From: a virus
IMG/VR virus record: IMGVR_UViG_3300019458_000024
Coordinates: 1-64,000 of that record
Reading direction: 5' to 3' (one strand)
DNA: 64,000 bases
Part shown: one piece after another, positions 35,752 through 43,634 of the stretch
Numbering within the stretch: position 1 is the stretch's first letter
Layout of the letters: every line of letters begins with the position of its first letter
Notes under the pieces: model-generated
What the model saw: the letters and a program-made list of their open reading frames with translations, nothing else
Database searches by the model: none
What the model was told of the DNA's origin: nothing
Program-made: the position numbers and the translations under genes

Positions 35752-37914
35752 GTGTCTTGGCAGGTTATTAAAAGTGACTGTTTATCAGCATTAAAAACGT
35801 TTAATGATGAGTCTGTTCATTCTATTATTACTGATCCTCCATACGGACTAGGCTCTGAGCCTACTCCTGAACAATTAATTGCGTTTATCAGCGGGGATGA
35901 CGTTCGACTCAATGATAAAGATTTCATGGGCAAGGATTGGTCAATTCCTTCTGTGGCTGTTTGGAAGGAATGCTTTCGCGTATTGAAGCCAGGGGGACAT
36001 TTGCTAGTATTCGGTGGAAGTCGCACGTTTGATCTCATGTCTCTTGGTATTCGTACGGCTGGATTTGAATACCGAGACACGGTTATGTGGATCTATGGTT
36101 GTTTGTCAGAAGACACAGAAATACTTGTAGATGGAGAATGGGTACCTTACTTCAAAGCAGTAAAAGGTAGGCACGCACTTTGTTATGATAGAGAATCTAA
36201 TAGTTATTCGTGGGAAAAAATCAACAATTTGTACGTGTATGAATACAACGATATCGCGTACAAAATTACGTCAGATAGTACAGACCAACTCGTCACCAAA
36301 AACCATCGCTGCTTGGTTGAACAAAACGGAAACTTTGAATTCAAAGAAGCGTGGGAAGCTGCACTGGACGCAGAAACACGCGTACCCGTTTTGGAAGGTT
36401 TGTCAGAATTGCTTAACTGTATTCCCCTGCCGGACAAACGAGCAGGCTTTGAGGAAAAGGGCGTGCTCGACACTATGTGCGGGCCGCTTAATTTCAAAAG
36501 CAAGGAAAGGGAAATACAGAACCCTAGTAAGAGTTTGTGTAATTTGCAAGAAATCCTACCGTGCGTACATCAGCAAGAAACGAGCCTCGAACAGAAAATT
36601 CTGCAGCAACAGGTGCAGAATAATCTGGAGGAAAAAGAATCCACACTTATGGGATCACCTTTACAAGGTGGGGCATCTGGGCAGAAGCGGATGGACAGCG
36701 GAATCAATGGCGTCTTACAAATTAAAAATGAGTGGCAGCAAAAACCCTGCATGGAAGGGAGGGATTACGAAGTTGAAAGCCAGAGGCAATTACAAGAATG
36801 TTGTTTTGGTTCGGTGTCCGCCGGAGTTTCACAAGATGGCTCAACAGAACGGGTATGTATTGGAGCACAGGTTAATAGTAGCAAAACAGATCAAAAGAGT
36901 ATTGACACAAAAAGAAGTTGTTCACCACATGGATCACAATCCGCAAAACAATGCAGCTACGAATTTAGCATTGTTCAAGACAAACAAAGATCACAAACTG
37001 TTCGAGCATCATGGAAGACCGCTGCCTCTCTGGCAAGGTTCGAAGAAATAGAATACTCAGGCATTGTTTGGTGCATATCAGTTCCTACGGGTGCTTTTGT
37101 AGCAAGACGAAATGGTAAGATATTTGTTACAGGTAATTCAGGATTCAATAAGGGAGGAGATATCTCGAAAAAGATTGATAAATCCCTCGGTGTAGAACCT
37201 ACAGTTATCGGAGAAAATCCTAATCACAGGCCGCTGTCCGGCGTTAGTTATGAAGGAATTTATGCTGGTGGCAATACTGGAAGCAAGTATGTTACTGCGG
37301 CTACTAGTGATGAGGCAAAGGTGTGGGAAGGTTGGGGCGTATCGATTAAGCCAGCTCACGAGCCGATAGTCATGGCAAGAAAACCATTCAAGGGAGCATT
37401 ATTTAAAAATGTGTTGAAGCACGGCACCGGTGCAGTGAACATTGATGCCTGTAGAATTCCAACAGAAGACAAACTGACAAGAAAACTGGGAAAAACGACA
37501 GAATCAGATGCCGGCTGGAAATCCGTCAATCGATCAGAAATTGCAGGAAAAGATGGTGGTAGAGTGCCTGCAAATGTAATCCTTGACGAAGAGGTTGGAG
37601 AGATTTTAGACTCTCAAGAATCTAAATCTAAGCCTGCCCGTTTTTTTTACTGCGCCAAAGCTTCAAAGTCTGAAAAGAATGAGGCTGGGCCTAATAATCA
37701 TCCAACAGTGAAGCCGGTAGATTTGATGCAGTGGCTGGTTAGACTAGTTACTCCTCCTGGTGGTGTGATATTGGATCCGTACGCAGGTAGTGGCACTACT
37801 GGGGTAGCTGCGGTTTCCGAAGGTTTTTCCTTTATAGGAATAGAAAAGTGCCAAGAGTATGTTGACATTGCAAGACAGCGAATTGAGCATATTGAATTCG
37901 AGAATCGCGAATAG
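35752..37914 (+). CDS. Beta-class DNA methyltransferase with intein
   Basis: 720-residue precursor from GTG 35752 with GGGGG upstream. Methyltransferase parts: ITDPPYGLG (catalytic motif IV) first and LDPYAGSGTTGVAA (SAM motif I) near the C-terminus, the order of beta-class N4/N6 enzymes. An intein at residues 117-462 splits the motif WIYG/SGFNKGGDISKKIDK; after splicing the enzyme has about 374 residues. The intein region also contains a long second reading frame with an HNH endonuclease (see 36185). The spliced enzyme probably protects phage DNA. Confidence 0.85.
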   Translation: MSWQVIKSDCLSALKTFNDESVHSIITDPPYGLGSEPTPEQLIAFISGDDVRLNDKDFMGKDWSIPSVAVWKECFRVLKPGGHLLVFGGSRTFDLMSLGIRTAGFEYRDTVMWIYGCLSEDTEILVDGEWVPYFKAVKGRHALCYDRESNSYSWEKINNLYVYEYNDIAYKITSDSTDQLVTKNHRCLVEQNGNFEFKEAWEAALDAETRVPVLEGLSELLNCIPLPDKRAGFEEKGVLDTMCGPLNFKSKEREIQNPSKSLCNLQEILPCVHQQETSLEQKILQQQVQNNLEEKESTLMGSPLQGGASGQKRMDSGINGVLQIKNEWQQKPCMEGRDYEVESQRQLQECCFGSVSAGVSQDGSTERVCIGAQVNSSKTDQKSIDTKRSCSPHGSQSAKQCSYEFSIVQDKQRSQTVRASWKTAASLARFEEIEYSGIVWCISVPTGAFVARRNGKIFVTGNSGFNKGGDISKKIDKSLGVEPTVIGENPNHRPLSGVSYEGIYAGGNTGSKYVTAATSDEAKVWEGWGVSIKPAHEPIVMARKPFKGALFKNVLKHGTGAVNIDACRIPTEDKLTRKLGKTTESDAGWKSVNRSEIAGKDGGRVPANVILDEEVGEILDSQESKSKPARFFYCAKASKSEKNEAGPNNHPTVKPVDLMQWLVRLVTPPGGVILDPYAGSGTTGVAAVSEGFSFIGIEKCQEYVDIARQRIEHIEFENRE
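36100..37137 (+). mobile_element. Intein in methyltransferase, endonuclease out of frame
   Basis: 346 residues from Cys (TGT at 36100, CLSEDTEILVDGEW) to Asn (AAT 37135-37137, IFVTGN) with Ser +1. The splicing N-domain runs to about residue 212 of the precursor and contains block B-like VTKNHRCLV; the C-domain starts near EYSGIVWCISVPTGAFV. The roughly 220 residues in between, where an intein endonuclease normally lies, are Gln/Ser-rich and resemble no domain in this frame, while the +1 frame of the same DNA encodes a clear zinc-finger/HNH endonuclease. Confidence 0.82.
36185..37051 (+). CDS. HNH endonuclease in +1 frame inside intein
   Basis: The open frame runs 36185-37051; the convincing part begins near 36395. 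It has two zinc fingers of matching spacing (C73-x2-C76...C94-x3-C98 and C118-x2-C121...C140-x3-C144), the motif GSKNPAWKGG, and an HNH core YVLEHRLIVAK...EVVHHMDHNPQNNAATN...KDH. The first 65 residues are only a shadow of the intein. There is no ATG or obvious ribosome-binding site next to the real start of homology, so expression would need an internal non-ATG start, a +1 frameshift, or the region has suffered two compensating frameshifts. Stop is TAG at 37049. Confidence 0.72.
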   Translation: MIENLIVIRGKKSTICTCMNTTISRTKLRQIVQTNSSPKTIAAWLNKTETLNSKKRGKLHWTQKHAYPFWKVCQNCLTVFPCRTNEQALRKRACSTLCAGRLISKARKGKYRTLVRVCVICKKSYRAYISKKRASNRKFCSNRCRIIWRKKNPHLWDHLYKVGHLGRSGWTAESMASYKLKMSGSKNPAWKGGITKLKARGNYKNVVLVRCPPEFHKMAQQNGYVLEHRLIVAKQIKRVLTQKEVVHHMDHNPQNNAATNLALFKTNKDHKLFEHHGRPLPLWQGSKK

Positions 37915-37917
37915 CAA

Positions 37918-39837
37918 ATGAGATTCCTTTCGGTAGAAATTCAAAATTTCATGTCGTATGGAGAGCCAGCACAGACTCTCCGTTTGGAAGACTTGGGTTT
38001 GGTATCTATTGTAGGTATTAACAAGGACGCGTTGGGTGCTTGTTCAAATGGTTCCGGAAAGTCTTCTATCATGGAAGCGATTGTATGGACATTGTATGGA
38101 CAGACAATGCGTGGTTACAAGGGGGACGAAGTAGTCAATAGAACAAACAAGGAGAACTGTTTTGTTAGACTGGCCTTGGAAGAAAATAACTCACTATATG
38201 AAATCAAGAGAACCAGAAAAGTTAATCAAAAACGTTCTAATGATTTGTGCTTGTTTATAGACGGTGTAGATGCTTCGCAAGGAACCGTAGCAGACACACA
38301 AGCAACTATTCAAACTATCATTGGTATGGATTTTTGTACATTTACGCAAAGTGTGATGATGTGGCACGGTACGCAACCCTTCAGTAAAATGACAGATAAA
38401 GAGCAAAAAGAGGTCCTGGAAGACATACTTCAAATAGACCAGCTCGCTAAGGCCAAAGATATTGTTAAGAATAAAATTTCTAAGGGACAAGAAAGTCTAA
38501 AAAATCTGACAAATAGAGTGTTGTTTTTAGACGCGACAATAGAAGATCTTTCCTTGTCTATTTCCAAACTGTCTTCACAAGACTCTCAATACGCTGAAAC
38601 AATCAAACAAAGACGTATTGCGCTGTTAACTAAAAAAGTAGATACGGAACTAAAAATAAATGAATTATATAAAAACACCGGGCTCGACAAACTAATTAAA
38701 ATTAGAGAAAATATAAGTAGTAAATTAGAGGTTATAGGCAATAGCCGAAGACATGTACAAACTGAAAAGCTTATTGTTGCCCGTTCGTTTGCTGAAAAAA
38801 AAGCTGCCTTATCAAAAAGAGAAGGCGTGGTCCAAGGAAGGATCATACAACTCCAAGAGGATATCAAAGCATTTAACACCCTCGCTGGGAAAGTATGTCC
38901 AACGTGCAAGCAAGAGTTCCACGTTGAGACAGCTTCATCCTGCATGGACATCTGGGCTAAAGAAGCCGAACGGCTACGATCACAAGAGATTGGCCCCATC
39001 GTCAACGCGCAAGAGGCTCTCCACGGAGACGAGCAATCTGAACTCAGTGCATTGGCGATTGAAGAAAGCCGTATCAATCAGGAAATTGGAACGGCCCAAG
39101 CCGAGCTGCAAAGCGCGGATGATAACGTCCGTAAAAGGAAGGCCACGCTTCAAGTTGTCTGTGAGTTGGAGCACCAGGCTCTTGGAATCCAAAAAGAACT
39201 CAACCAGCTTGACGAAGAGAAAAATCCGTATTCCGGCCTCATTGAGGAGAGTAGGAAAAAGCGAGACGACTGCGAAGGAGAGCGAAGATCCCTTACCTGC
39301 AAGATTGATTCTCTTTCTTTTGAATTAAGCCACCTAGAATACTGGAATCACGGTTTTGGTAATAGCGGATTAAAGTCTTACATACTCGATAATGTAGTTC
39401 CTTTTCTTACAGAAAAAGCGCAAGAATATGCTGATATAGTATCTGGAGGGGATATCAGGTTGGAGTTTTCTACGCAAACAAAGCTGAAATCTGGAGAGAT
39501 GAAGGACAGCTTTCAAGTCAAGGCTGTTAATCTAAAAGGCGCAGATGTTTATCACGGAAATTCTGATGGAGAACGCAGACGTATAGATATTGCCGTTGGT
39601 TGGGCTTTGGCAGACCTAGCAGCGACAAGAGCTAAAAAACCTATATATTTTAGAGGTTTAGATGAGCCTTTTGAACACTTAGATACTGTTGGCGAAGATT
39701 TGGTAATAAAATTACTTCACAAAGTTTTGCCAAGGTATGAAACTGTAATGTGTGTCACACATAGTGCACACCTAAGAGATCAATTTCCGAAGGAGGTTGT
39801 GGTAACATTTAAGAATGGATTTTCGAAAATTTCGTAG
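37918..39837 (+). CDS. sbcC: SbcC/Rad50-like SMC ATPase
   Basis: 639 residues. N-terminal FMSYGEP...SNGSGKSSIMEAIVWTLYG (Walker A, near residue 44), long coiled coil with a zinc hook KVCPTCKQEF, ABC signature-like SDGERRRIDIAVGWALADLA and Walker B YFRGLDEPFEHLD. It forms the SbcCD complex with the gene at 33643. A long open frame in another phase (38753-39328) runs through the coiled coil but has no recognisable motif. The stop codon lies inside the 5' strand of the RNA structure that follows. Confidence 0.88.
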   Translation: MRFLSVEIQNFMSYGEPAQTLRLEDLGLVSIVGINKDALGACSNGSGKSSIMEAIVWTLYGQTMRGYKGDEVVNRTNKENCFVRLALEENNSLYEIKRTRKVNQKRSNDLCLFIDGVDASQGTVADTQATIQTIIGMDFCTFTQSVMMWHGTQPFSKMTDKEQKEVLEDILQIDQLAKAKDIVKNKISKGQESLKNLTNRVLFLDATIEDLSLSISKLSSQDSQYAETIKQRRIALLTKKVDTELKINELYKNTGLDKLIKIRENISSKLEVIGNSRRHVQTEKLIVARSFAEKKAALSKREGVVQGRIIQLQEDIKAFNTLAGKVCPTCKQEFHVETASSCMDIWAKEAERLRSQEIGPIVNAQEALHGDEQSELSALAIEESRINQEIGTAQAELQSADDNVRKRKATLQVVCELEHQALGIQKELNQLDEEKNPYSGLIEESRKKRDDCEGERRSLTCKIDSLSFELSHLEYWNHGFGNSGLKSYILDNVVPFLTEKAQEYADIVSGGDIRLEFSTQTKLKSGEMKDSFQVKAVNLKGADVYHGNSDGERRRIDIAVGWALADLAATRAKKPIYFRGLDEPFEHLDTVGEDLVIKLLHKVLPRYETVMCVTHSAHLRDQFPKEVVVTFKNGFSKIS

Positions 39838-40004
39838 GGACTCCTGGGTAGGGCAGCACAGACATGATCTGATGTACTCTGTTTCCCCCTTCCGAGTTCC
39901 CAGATCAAGCGCCTGAGTCTGTGTAGTGGTAGGCAGTGATTAGTTAATACTAATCCGGCAGTTAAAAATGGCGCGCGAGACAACCTGGGAGTCCCTACCT
40001 TTTT
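39834..40004 (+). ncRNA. Candidate structured noncoding RNA
   Basis: The 183-base gap after sbcC folds compactly. Closing stem: GTAGGGACTCC (39834-39844) with GGAGTCCCTAC (39988-39998), extended by five more pairs including two G-T wobbles, and followed by a T-run (40000-40004). Inside: CACAGAC/GTCTGTG (39857-39863, 39917-39923), stacked on TGATCTG/CAGATCA (39865-39871, 39901-39907) and ACTC/GAGT (39876-39879, 39894-39897); a separate hairpin GATTAGT-TAAT-ACTAATC (39938-39955); and a possible pseudoknot GCGCC/GGCGC (39909-39913, 39970-39974). It matches no RNA class I recognise and is not a tRNA. Confidence 0.6.
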
Positions 40005-40020
40005 AAATGGGAATGTAATT

Positions 40021-40398
40021 ATGAATGAAAATGTAAAAGAAGTGCAAAGTAGGTTATTTGCGGGTGTTGATCCCGATACCCCTGTAGACCAGATTCCACA
40101 AACCGTAAAGGACAGGTTGTTTGCCATTGTTTGGCAATTATTTCAAAGCCATAGAGTTTGTGAGTTGTTAAAAAATAATATTACTATCGTGGATCGAATA
40201 GATCCTGACAGTAAGACTATTGAAACTCTGGTGGTGGAAAACCCTGTTTCCGTTGGTCCCCCTCTTACCAGTGGCCAAGTAGTAGAGTTGCAGACTTTGC
40301 TCAAGATAGCCGGCTGCAAAAGTCCTGACAAAATCTTTCAAAGCGTCATGAAGATATTTGGACAGGAAGGTCCTACTGTTCATTTGGGAGGCTCTTAA
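40021..40398 (+). CDS. Hypothetical protein after structured RNA
   Basis: 125 residues with no recognised domain. It begins 17 bases after the T-run of the RNA candidate, with GGGAATG-like sequence upstream. It is followed closely by the resolvase-like and RNase H genes, so it may act in recombination, but nothing in the sequence shows this. Confidence 0.6.
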   Translation: MNENVKEVQSRLFAGVDPDTPVDQIPQTVKDRLFAIVWQLFQSHRVCELLKNNITIVDRIDPDSKTIETLVVENPVSVGPPLTSGQVVELQTLLKIAGCKSPDKIFQSVMKIFGQEGPTVHLGGS

Positions 40399-40400
40399 AC

Positions 40401-40769
40401 ATGGCTAATCGCAATAAGCAACGCGGAAACGAACTGGAAAGAGCGCTAGTCCAGGAAGCCAAAGAGGCCGGCCTATCTGCAATTCGCGCTTGGGGCAGCA
40501 ATGGAAGGGCTCTAGGCGAGGCGGAAACAGTAGATTGTATAGTTGATAACGTACGCATCCAGGCTAAAAGGCGGAAAAAGTTACCCGAATATTTACAAGT
40601 TCCTGAAGGAGCCGACATAGTGGTTTTTAGGCAAGACCGCTATGAGCCGCTGGCACTCATTCCCTACTCAGAGTGGCTGCGACTACGATTGCTAGTATCT
40701 AAATTAGAAGATCTGAAAAAGAATGATGATAATGACAAAAAAGAACCAACAACTACCAACAATCCCTAA
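40401..40769 (+). CDS. Hjc-like Holliday-junction resolvase/PD-(D/E)XK nuclease
   Basis: 122 residues. RGNELERALVQEAKEAG, IRAWGSNGRALGEAETVDCIV and RIQAKRRKK match the E...D...QxK layout of small PD-(D/E)XK enzymes such as archaeal Hjc, where the RGNxxE helix, a Ser-rich loop and the AKRRKK lysine form the active site. Small size and position beside SbcC and RNase H fit a branched-DNA nuclease. A short zinc-knuckle frame overlaps its 3' end. Confidence 0.7.
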   Translation: MANRNKQRGNELERALVQEAKEAGLSAIRAWGSNGRALGEAETVDCIVDNVRIQAKRRKKLPEYLQVPEGADIVVFRQDRYEPLALIPYSEWLRLRLLVSKLEDLKKNDDNDKKEPTTTNNP

Positions 40770-40833
40770 ATGTCCAGATTGCAAAGAGTCTATGCTTTAT
40801 TGCAAATGCCTCAATAAAAGCTTGAAGAAATGA
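40732..40833 (+). CDS. 33-residue zinc-knuckle micro-protein
   Basis: Reads MTKKNQQLPTIPKCPDCKES then MLYCKCLNKSLKK. It contains CPDC and CKC, enough for one zinc site. It overlaps the previous gene by 38 bases in another frame and its stop overlaps the RNase H start as ATGA, which argues for real translation. Function unknown. Confidence 0.45.
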   Translation: MTKKNQQLPTIPKCPDCKESMLYCKCLNKSLKK

Positions 40834-41303
40834 AAAAATATGTAGCTCACTGTGACGGTTCTATTTCTGGGGGTAATCCTGGAGGGTGGGCTGTAGGAGG
40901 GTGGGTGCTGCGTAATGATGAATCTTGTGAAGTTGTACAATACGGCTGTGTTGATTTAGGGAAAAATGAACACAACACTAACAATATGGCGGAATACGCG
41001 GCTGTTTATGGGGTAATGTGGTGGGCTTATTTACACACGCCACCAACATCTCGTATTGATGTATTTAGTGACAGTCGATTGGTTGTCATGCAACTGAAGC
41101 AGCTTTGGCAGTGCAACCGTGCGCAATTAATCCGATTCAGAGATAGTATTTGGAGTTTGACTAAAAAATTTGAAGTTTCGTATAACTGGCTTCCCAGAAA
41201 CGAAAACAAAGACGCCGATGCTGTATCTAGACTACTTTATGGAGATAAGATTGTAGAACCTTGGACAGCGGAGGAAAGCTACACAATTCCGTTATGCGCG
41301 TGA
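40830..41303 (+). CDS. rnhA: Ribonuclease H
   Basis: 157 residues. CDGSISGGNPGGWAVGGWVL (catalytic Asp), NTNNMAEYAAVYGVMWWA (Glu), VFSDSRLVVMQL (Asp) and NENKDADAVSRL (final Asp) give the complete RNase HI active site DEDD. Removes RNA primers or R-loops during phage replication. It follows the zinc-knuckle micro-gene with an ATGA overlap. Confidence 0.85.
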   Translation: MKKYVAHCDGSISGGNPGGWAVGGWVLRNDESCEVVQYGCVDLGKNEHNTNNMAEYAAVYGVMWWAYLHTPPTSRIDVFSDSRLVVMQLKQLWQCNRAQLIRFRDSIWSLTKKFEVSYNWLPRNENKDADAVSRLLYGDKIVEPWTAEESYTIPLCA

Positions 41304-41791
41304 TGGAGCAACCAAACCTGAAACTTAAAATGCGGAGAGATGACCCGCAAAGTTGGCTTGCACGCATGGCGCCTTGCACTGTATTGCCTGGAGAGATTTT
41401 AGCCGGGGCAGGTGGGCTAGAGGAAAAAAGAAAGATTGTCGCTGCTTTTTTAGTGCAACTTCCTAAGGGAGGACGTTTAGCCACTGTAGCGAGATGTTGC
41501 AACTCCGGATATGAGTTGGTAGATAAAATTACCAAGACTGGTTTTGTATTACCGGAACTTCCACTCATACCCAATAATGAAATTATTGGATTAAAGCCAA
41601 GCAGTGCTGAATATATCTCTTACAGTAATATTTATAGAAACAGGTCAAAAGATATCGACGAAAAAGAGAAGAAAATCATAGAGTTTATTACGCACGTCTT
41701 AGGTGTTTCAATCACAGATAAGCTGGAAATGTCTTTACCAGATGTTTTTCCAGTTACTAGGATTGATGTTGGCATGATTTGGGAGAAATAA
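41294..41791 (+). CDS. Hypothetical protein upstream of terminase
   Basis: About 165 residues from ATG 41294; ATG 41303 (TGATG overlap) is an equally possible start. Contains GGLEEKRKIVAAFLVQLPKGGRLATVARCCNSG, but no domain I recognise. Its stop directly abuts the terminase GTG start. It could be packaging related by position only. Confidence 0.55.
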   Translation: MRVMEQPNLKLKMRRDDPQSWLARMAPCTVLPGEILAGAGGLEEKRKIVAAFLVQLPKGGRLATVARCCNSGYELVDKITKTGFVLPELPLIPNNEIIGLKPSSAEYISYSNIYRNRSKDIDEKEKKIIEFITHVLGVSITDKLEMSLPDVFPVTRIDVGMIWEK

Positions 41792-43621
41792 GTGCCTGAT
41801 CAGATAAAACCTAAGAGAAAGGCTGCTGTCTTTGCTGGTGGCACTCCATCCGCTCCTGGTCAAGCTACTCCGTACCTTAAAGGCATTCAACCTCTAGATG
41901 TACAAAAGACTATTGCACAAGCTACTCCATCACAATTGTCCTTTTTAATGGGCAATAACTTTGCGCTATGGGCACAGTATGCAGGTATTGAAGTAGATCA
42001 AAGAGTATTTGATTTTGATCACCACAGATATTTGCTTCCAATTTATCTTTGTGACGCCAAGGAGATGGCGTGGATGAAGAGCGCTCAAATGGGGGCTACT
42101 ATTTATGAAGTATTGAGGCTCTTGTGGTTTTGTAGGTATCACCAAGTTAAGGCGGCGTTATATTTCCCTACTTCCGACGGTGTAACCAAACTGGCTAAGG
42201 ACCGGCTGAACCCTATCATTTCTTCCAACAAAGAGTTGTCTGATAATTTGAAAGATGGGGATGCGCTAGGACTCAAGCACATAAACAATATTCACGGAAA
42301 ACAGTCCTCTTTGTATATGCTGTACCTCGGGGGAACCGCTTCTAAAGACTCAGTTCCCTTGGATATTTTAGGTTTCGACGAAGTTAGACTTTGTGATAAT
42401 AACGATATAGACCAAGCCAGAGAGCGTGTGTCGCACTCTATGTGGAAGTACATGATGTACGTTTCTACTGCAGGGCATCCATACAACGACATTGACGCCA
42501 GATTCCAACGTGGTACGCAGAATTTTTGGCATGTGAAGTGTGGTGGCTGCCTTGATGGTTTTATCCCATCCGAGTGTTTTCCAGATTGTATAATTGAAAC
42601 CAGGGATAAACAAGTTTTTCTTAGATGTCCGCGTTGCAAATCTATTATCAAGGATCCGCAGAACGGAAATTATGTTCCACACAACCCTGGTGCGGACTAT
42701 CCTTCATTTCATATTAGTCAATTTATTTCCAAATTCATCTCTCCAAAAGAGATTTGGACACACTACAACACGTCCACAAATAAGAAAGAATTTTACAACG
42801 CTAAACTTGGCAAACCTTACGTGGATGAGGAGAACATGCCAATCAACGATGATGTGTTGGAAAGTTGCGTAAACACAGATTTGCGGTGGCTAGCAAAAAG
42901 TGCCAATAAAGCAGATAAAAAGAATTGCGCTATGGGCGTGGACCAACACGGTGGAAATGTCTACGTAACCATCATGAAAAGGGGTAAAGACAACAAAAAG
43001 CAAATTGTACATCTTGAAGTAGTAGATTGTGATAACCCAAATTATTGGGAAGCTGGCAAGCCTGTAAGTCCATTCAAAAGACTACATGAACTTATGAAGG
43101 AGTTTGATGTCAGTATGTGTGTTATTGACTGTATGCCCAACTACAACGAGGCTACACAGTTTGCTAGAGATTTTCCAGGACGCGTGTTCGTAGCTTGGTA
43201 CGGAGGACCGGAACAGAAAGACATGGTTCTGTGGCACGATAAATTGCGTACAAAAGAAGCCATGAGGAAGGGGTCTAAGCAAATTAAGATCAAGTGGCAA
43301 GTCACTATAAACAGGTACACGGGCATTGATTTTGTTTTGAATGAGTTTGTAGATAGAAATATTGAAATGCCACACCCAGATGGCCTGGTTCAAGTTGCCC
43401 GCAGTCCACAGGGGCGATGGGAAGCTGAAAACATCTGTCGGGCTAGATACTGGCTTCATCTAAAGAGTATTGTTCGTCAAAAAACTTGGATTGATGAACA
43501 AACTGGTCGTTTCAAAATGGAATGGGTATACTTAGGTAGAGACCCGCATTTTGTACACTCTAGTTTATATTGTAGTATTGCTATTGAAAGAATGAAAAGA
43601 CAAACCATATTCGTTTTTTAA
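41792..43621 (+). CDS. terL: Terminase large subunit, GpA-like
   Basis: 609 residues from GTG 41792. The ATPase region has MKSAQMGATIYE where the Walker A loop of GpA-type terminases lies, TSDGVTKLAKDRLNP, and DILGFDEVRLCD as Walker B. A zinc finger VKCGGCLDG...LRCPRCKSI is typical of the GpA family. The nuclease domain contains AMGVDQHGGNVYV and VIDCMPN. Packages DNA into the capsid and cuts it. The recognised partner with a helix-turn-helix lies downstream at 44423. Confidence 0.85.
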   Translation: MPDQIKPKRKAAVFAGGTPSAPGQATPYLKGIQPLDVQKTIAQATPSQLSFLMGNNFALWAQYAGIEVDQRVFDFDHHRYLLPIYLCDAKEMAWMKSAQMGATIYEVLRLLWFCRYHQVKAALYFPTSDGVTKLAKDRLNPIISSNKELSDNLKDGDALGLKHINNIHGKQSSLYMLYLGGTASKDSVPLDILGFDEVRLCDNNDIDQARERVSHSMWKYMMYVSTAGHPYNDIDARFQRGTQNFWHVKCGGCLDGFIPSECFPDCIIETRDKQVFLRCPRCKSIIKDPQNGNYVPHNPGADYPSFHISQFISKFISPKEIWTHYNTSTNKKEFYNAKLGKPYVDEENMPINDDVLESCVNTDLRWLAKSANKADKKNCAMGVDQHGGNVYVTIMKRGKDNKKQIVHLEVVDCDNPNYWEAGKPVSPFKRLHELMKEFDVSMCVIDCMPNYNEATQFARDFPGRVFVAWYGGPEQKDMVLWHDKLRTKEAMRKGSKQIKIKWQVTINRYTGIDFVLNEFVDRNIEMPHPDGLVQVARSPQGRWEAENICRARYWLHLKSIVRQKTWIDEQTGRFKMEWVYLGRDPHFVHSSLYCSIAIERMKRQTIFVF

Positions 43622-43634
43622 GGAGATTGTTATT

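Noticed and set aside
38753-39328. Long 191-codon frame overlapping the sbcC coiled coil
   Set aside because: It is Lys/Ser/Arg-rich shadow sequence of a helical region, with no domain motif. It also serves as a control showing that long off-frame ORFs occur here by chance.
39834-40004. tRNA or tRNA-like gene in the gap after sbcC
   Set aside because: No cloverleaf, T-loop or anticodon arm fits; the helices point to a larger multi-branched RNA instead.
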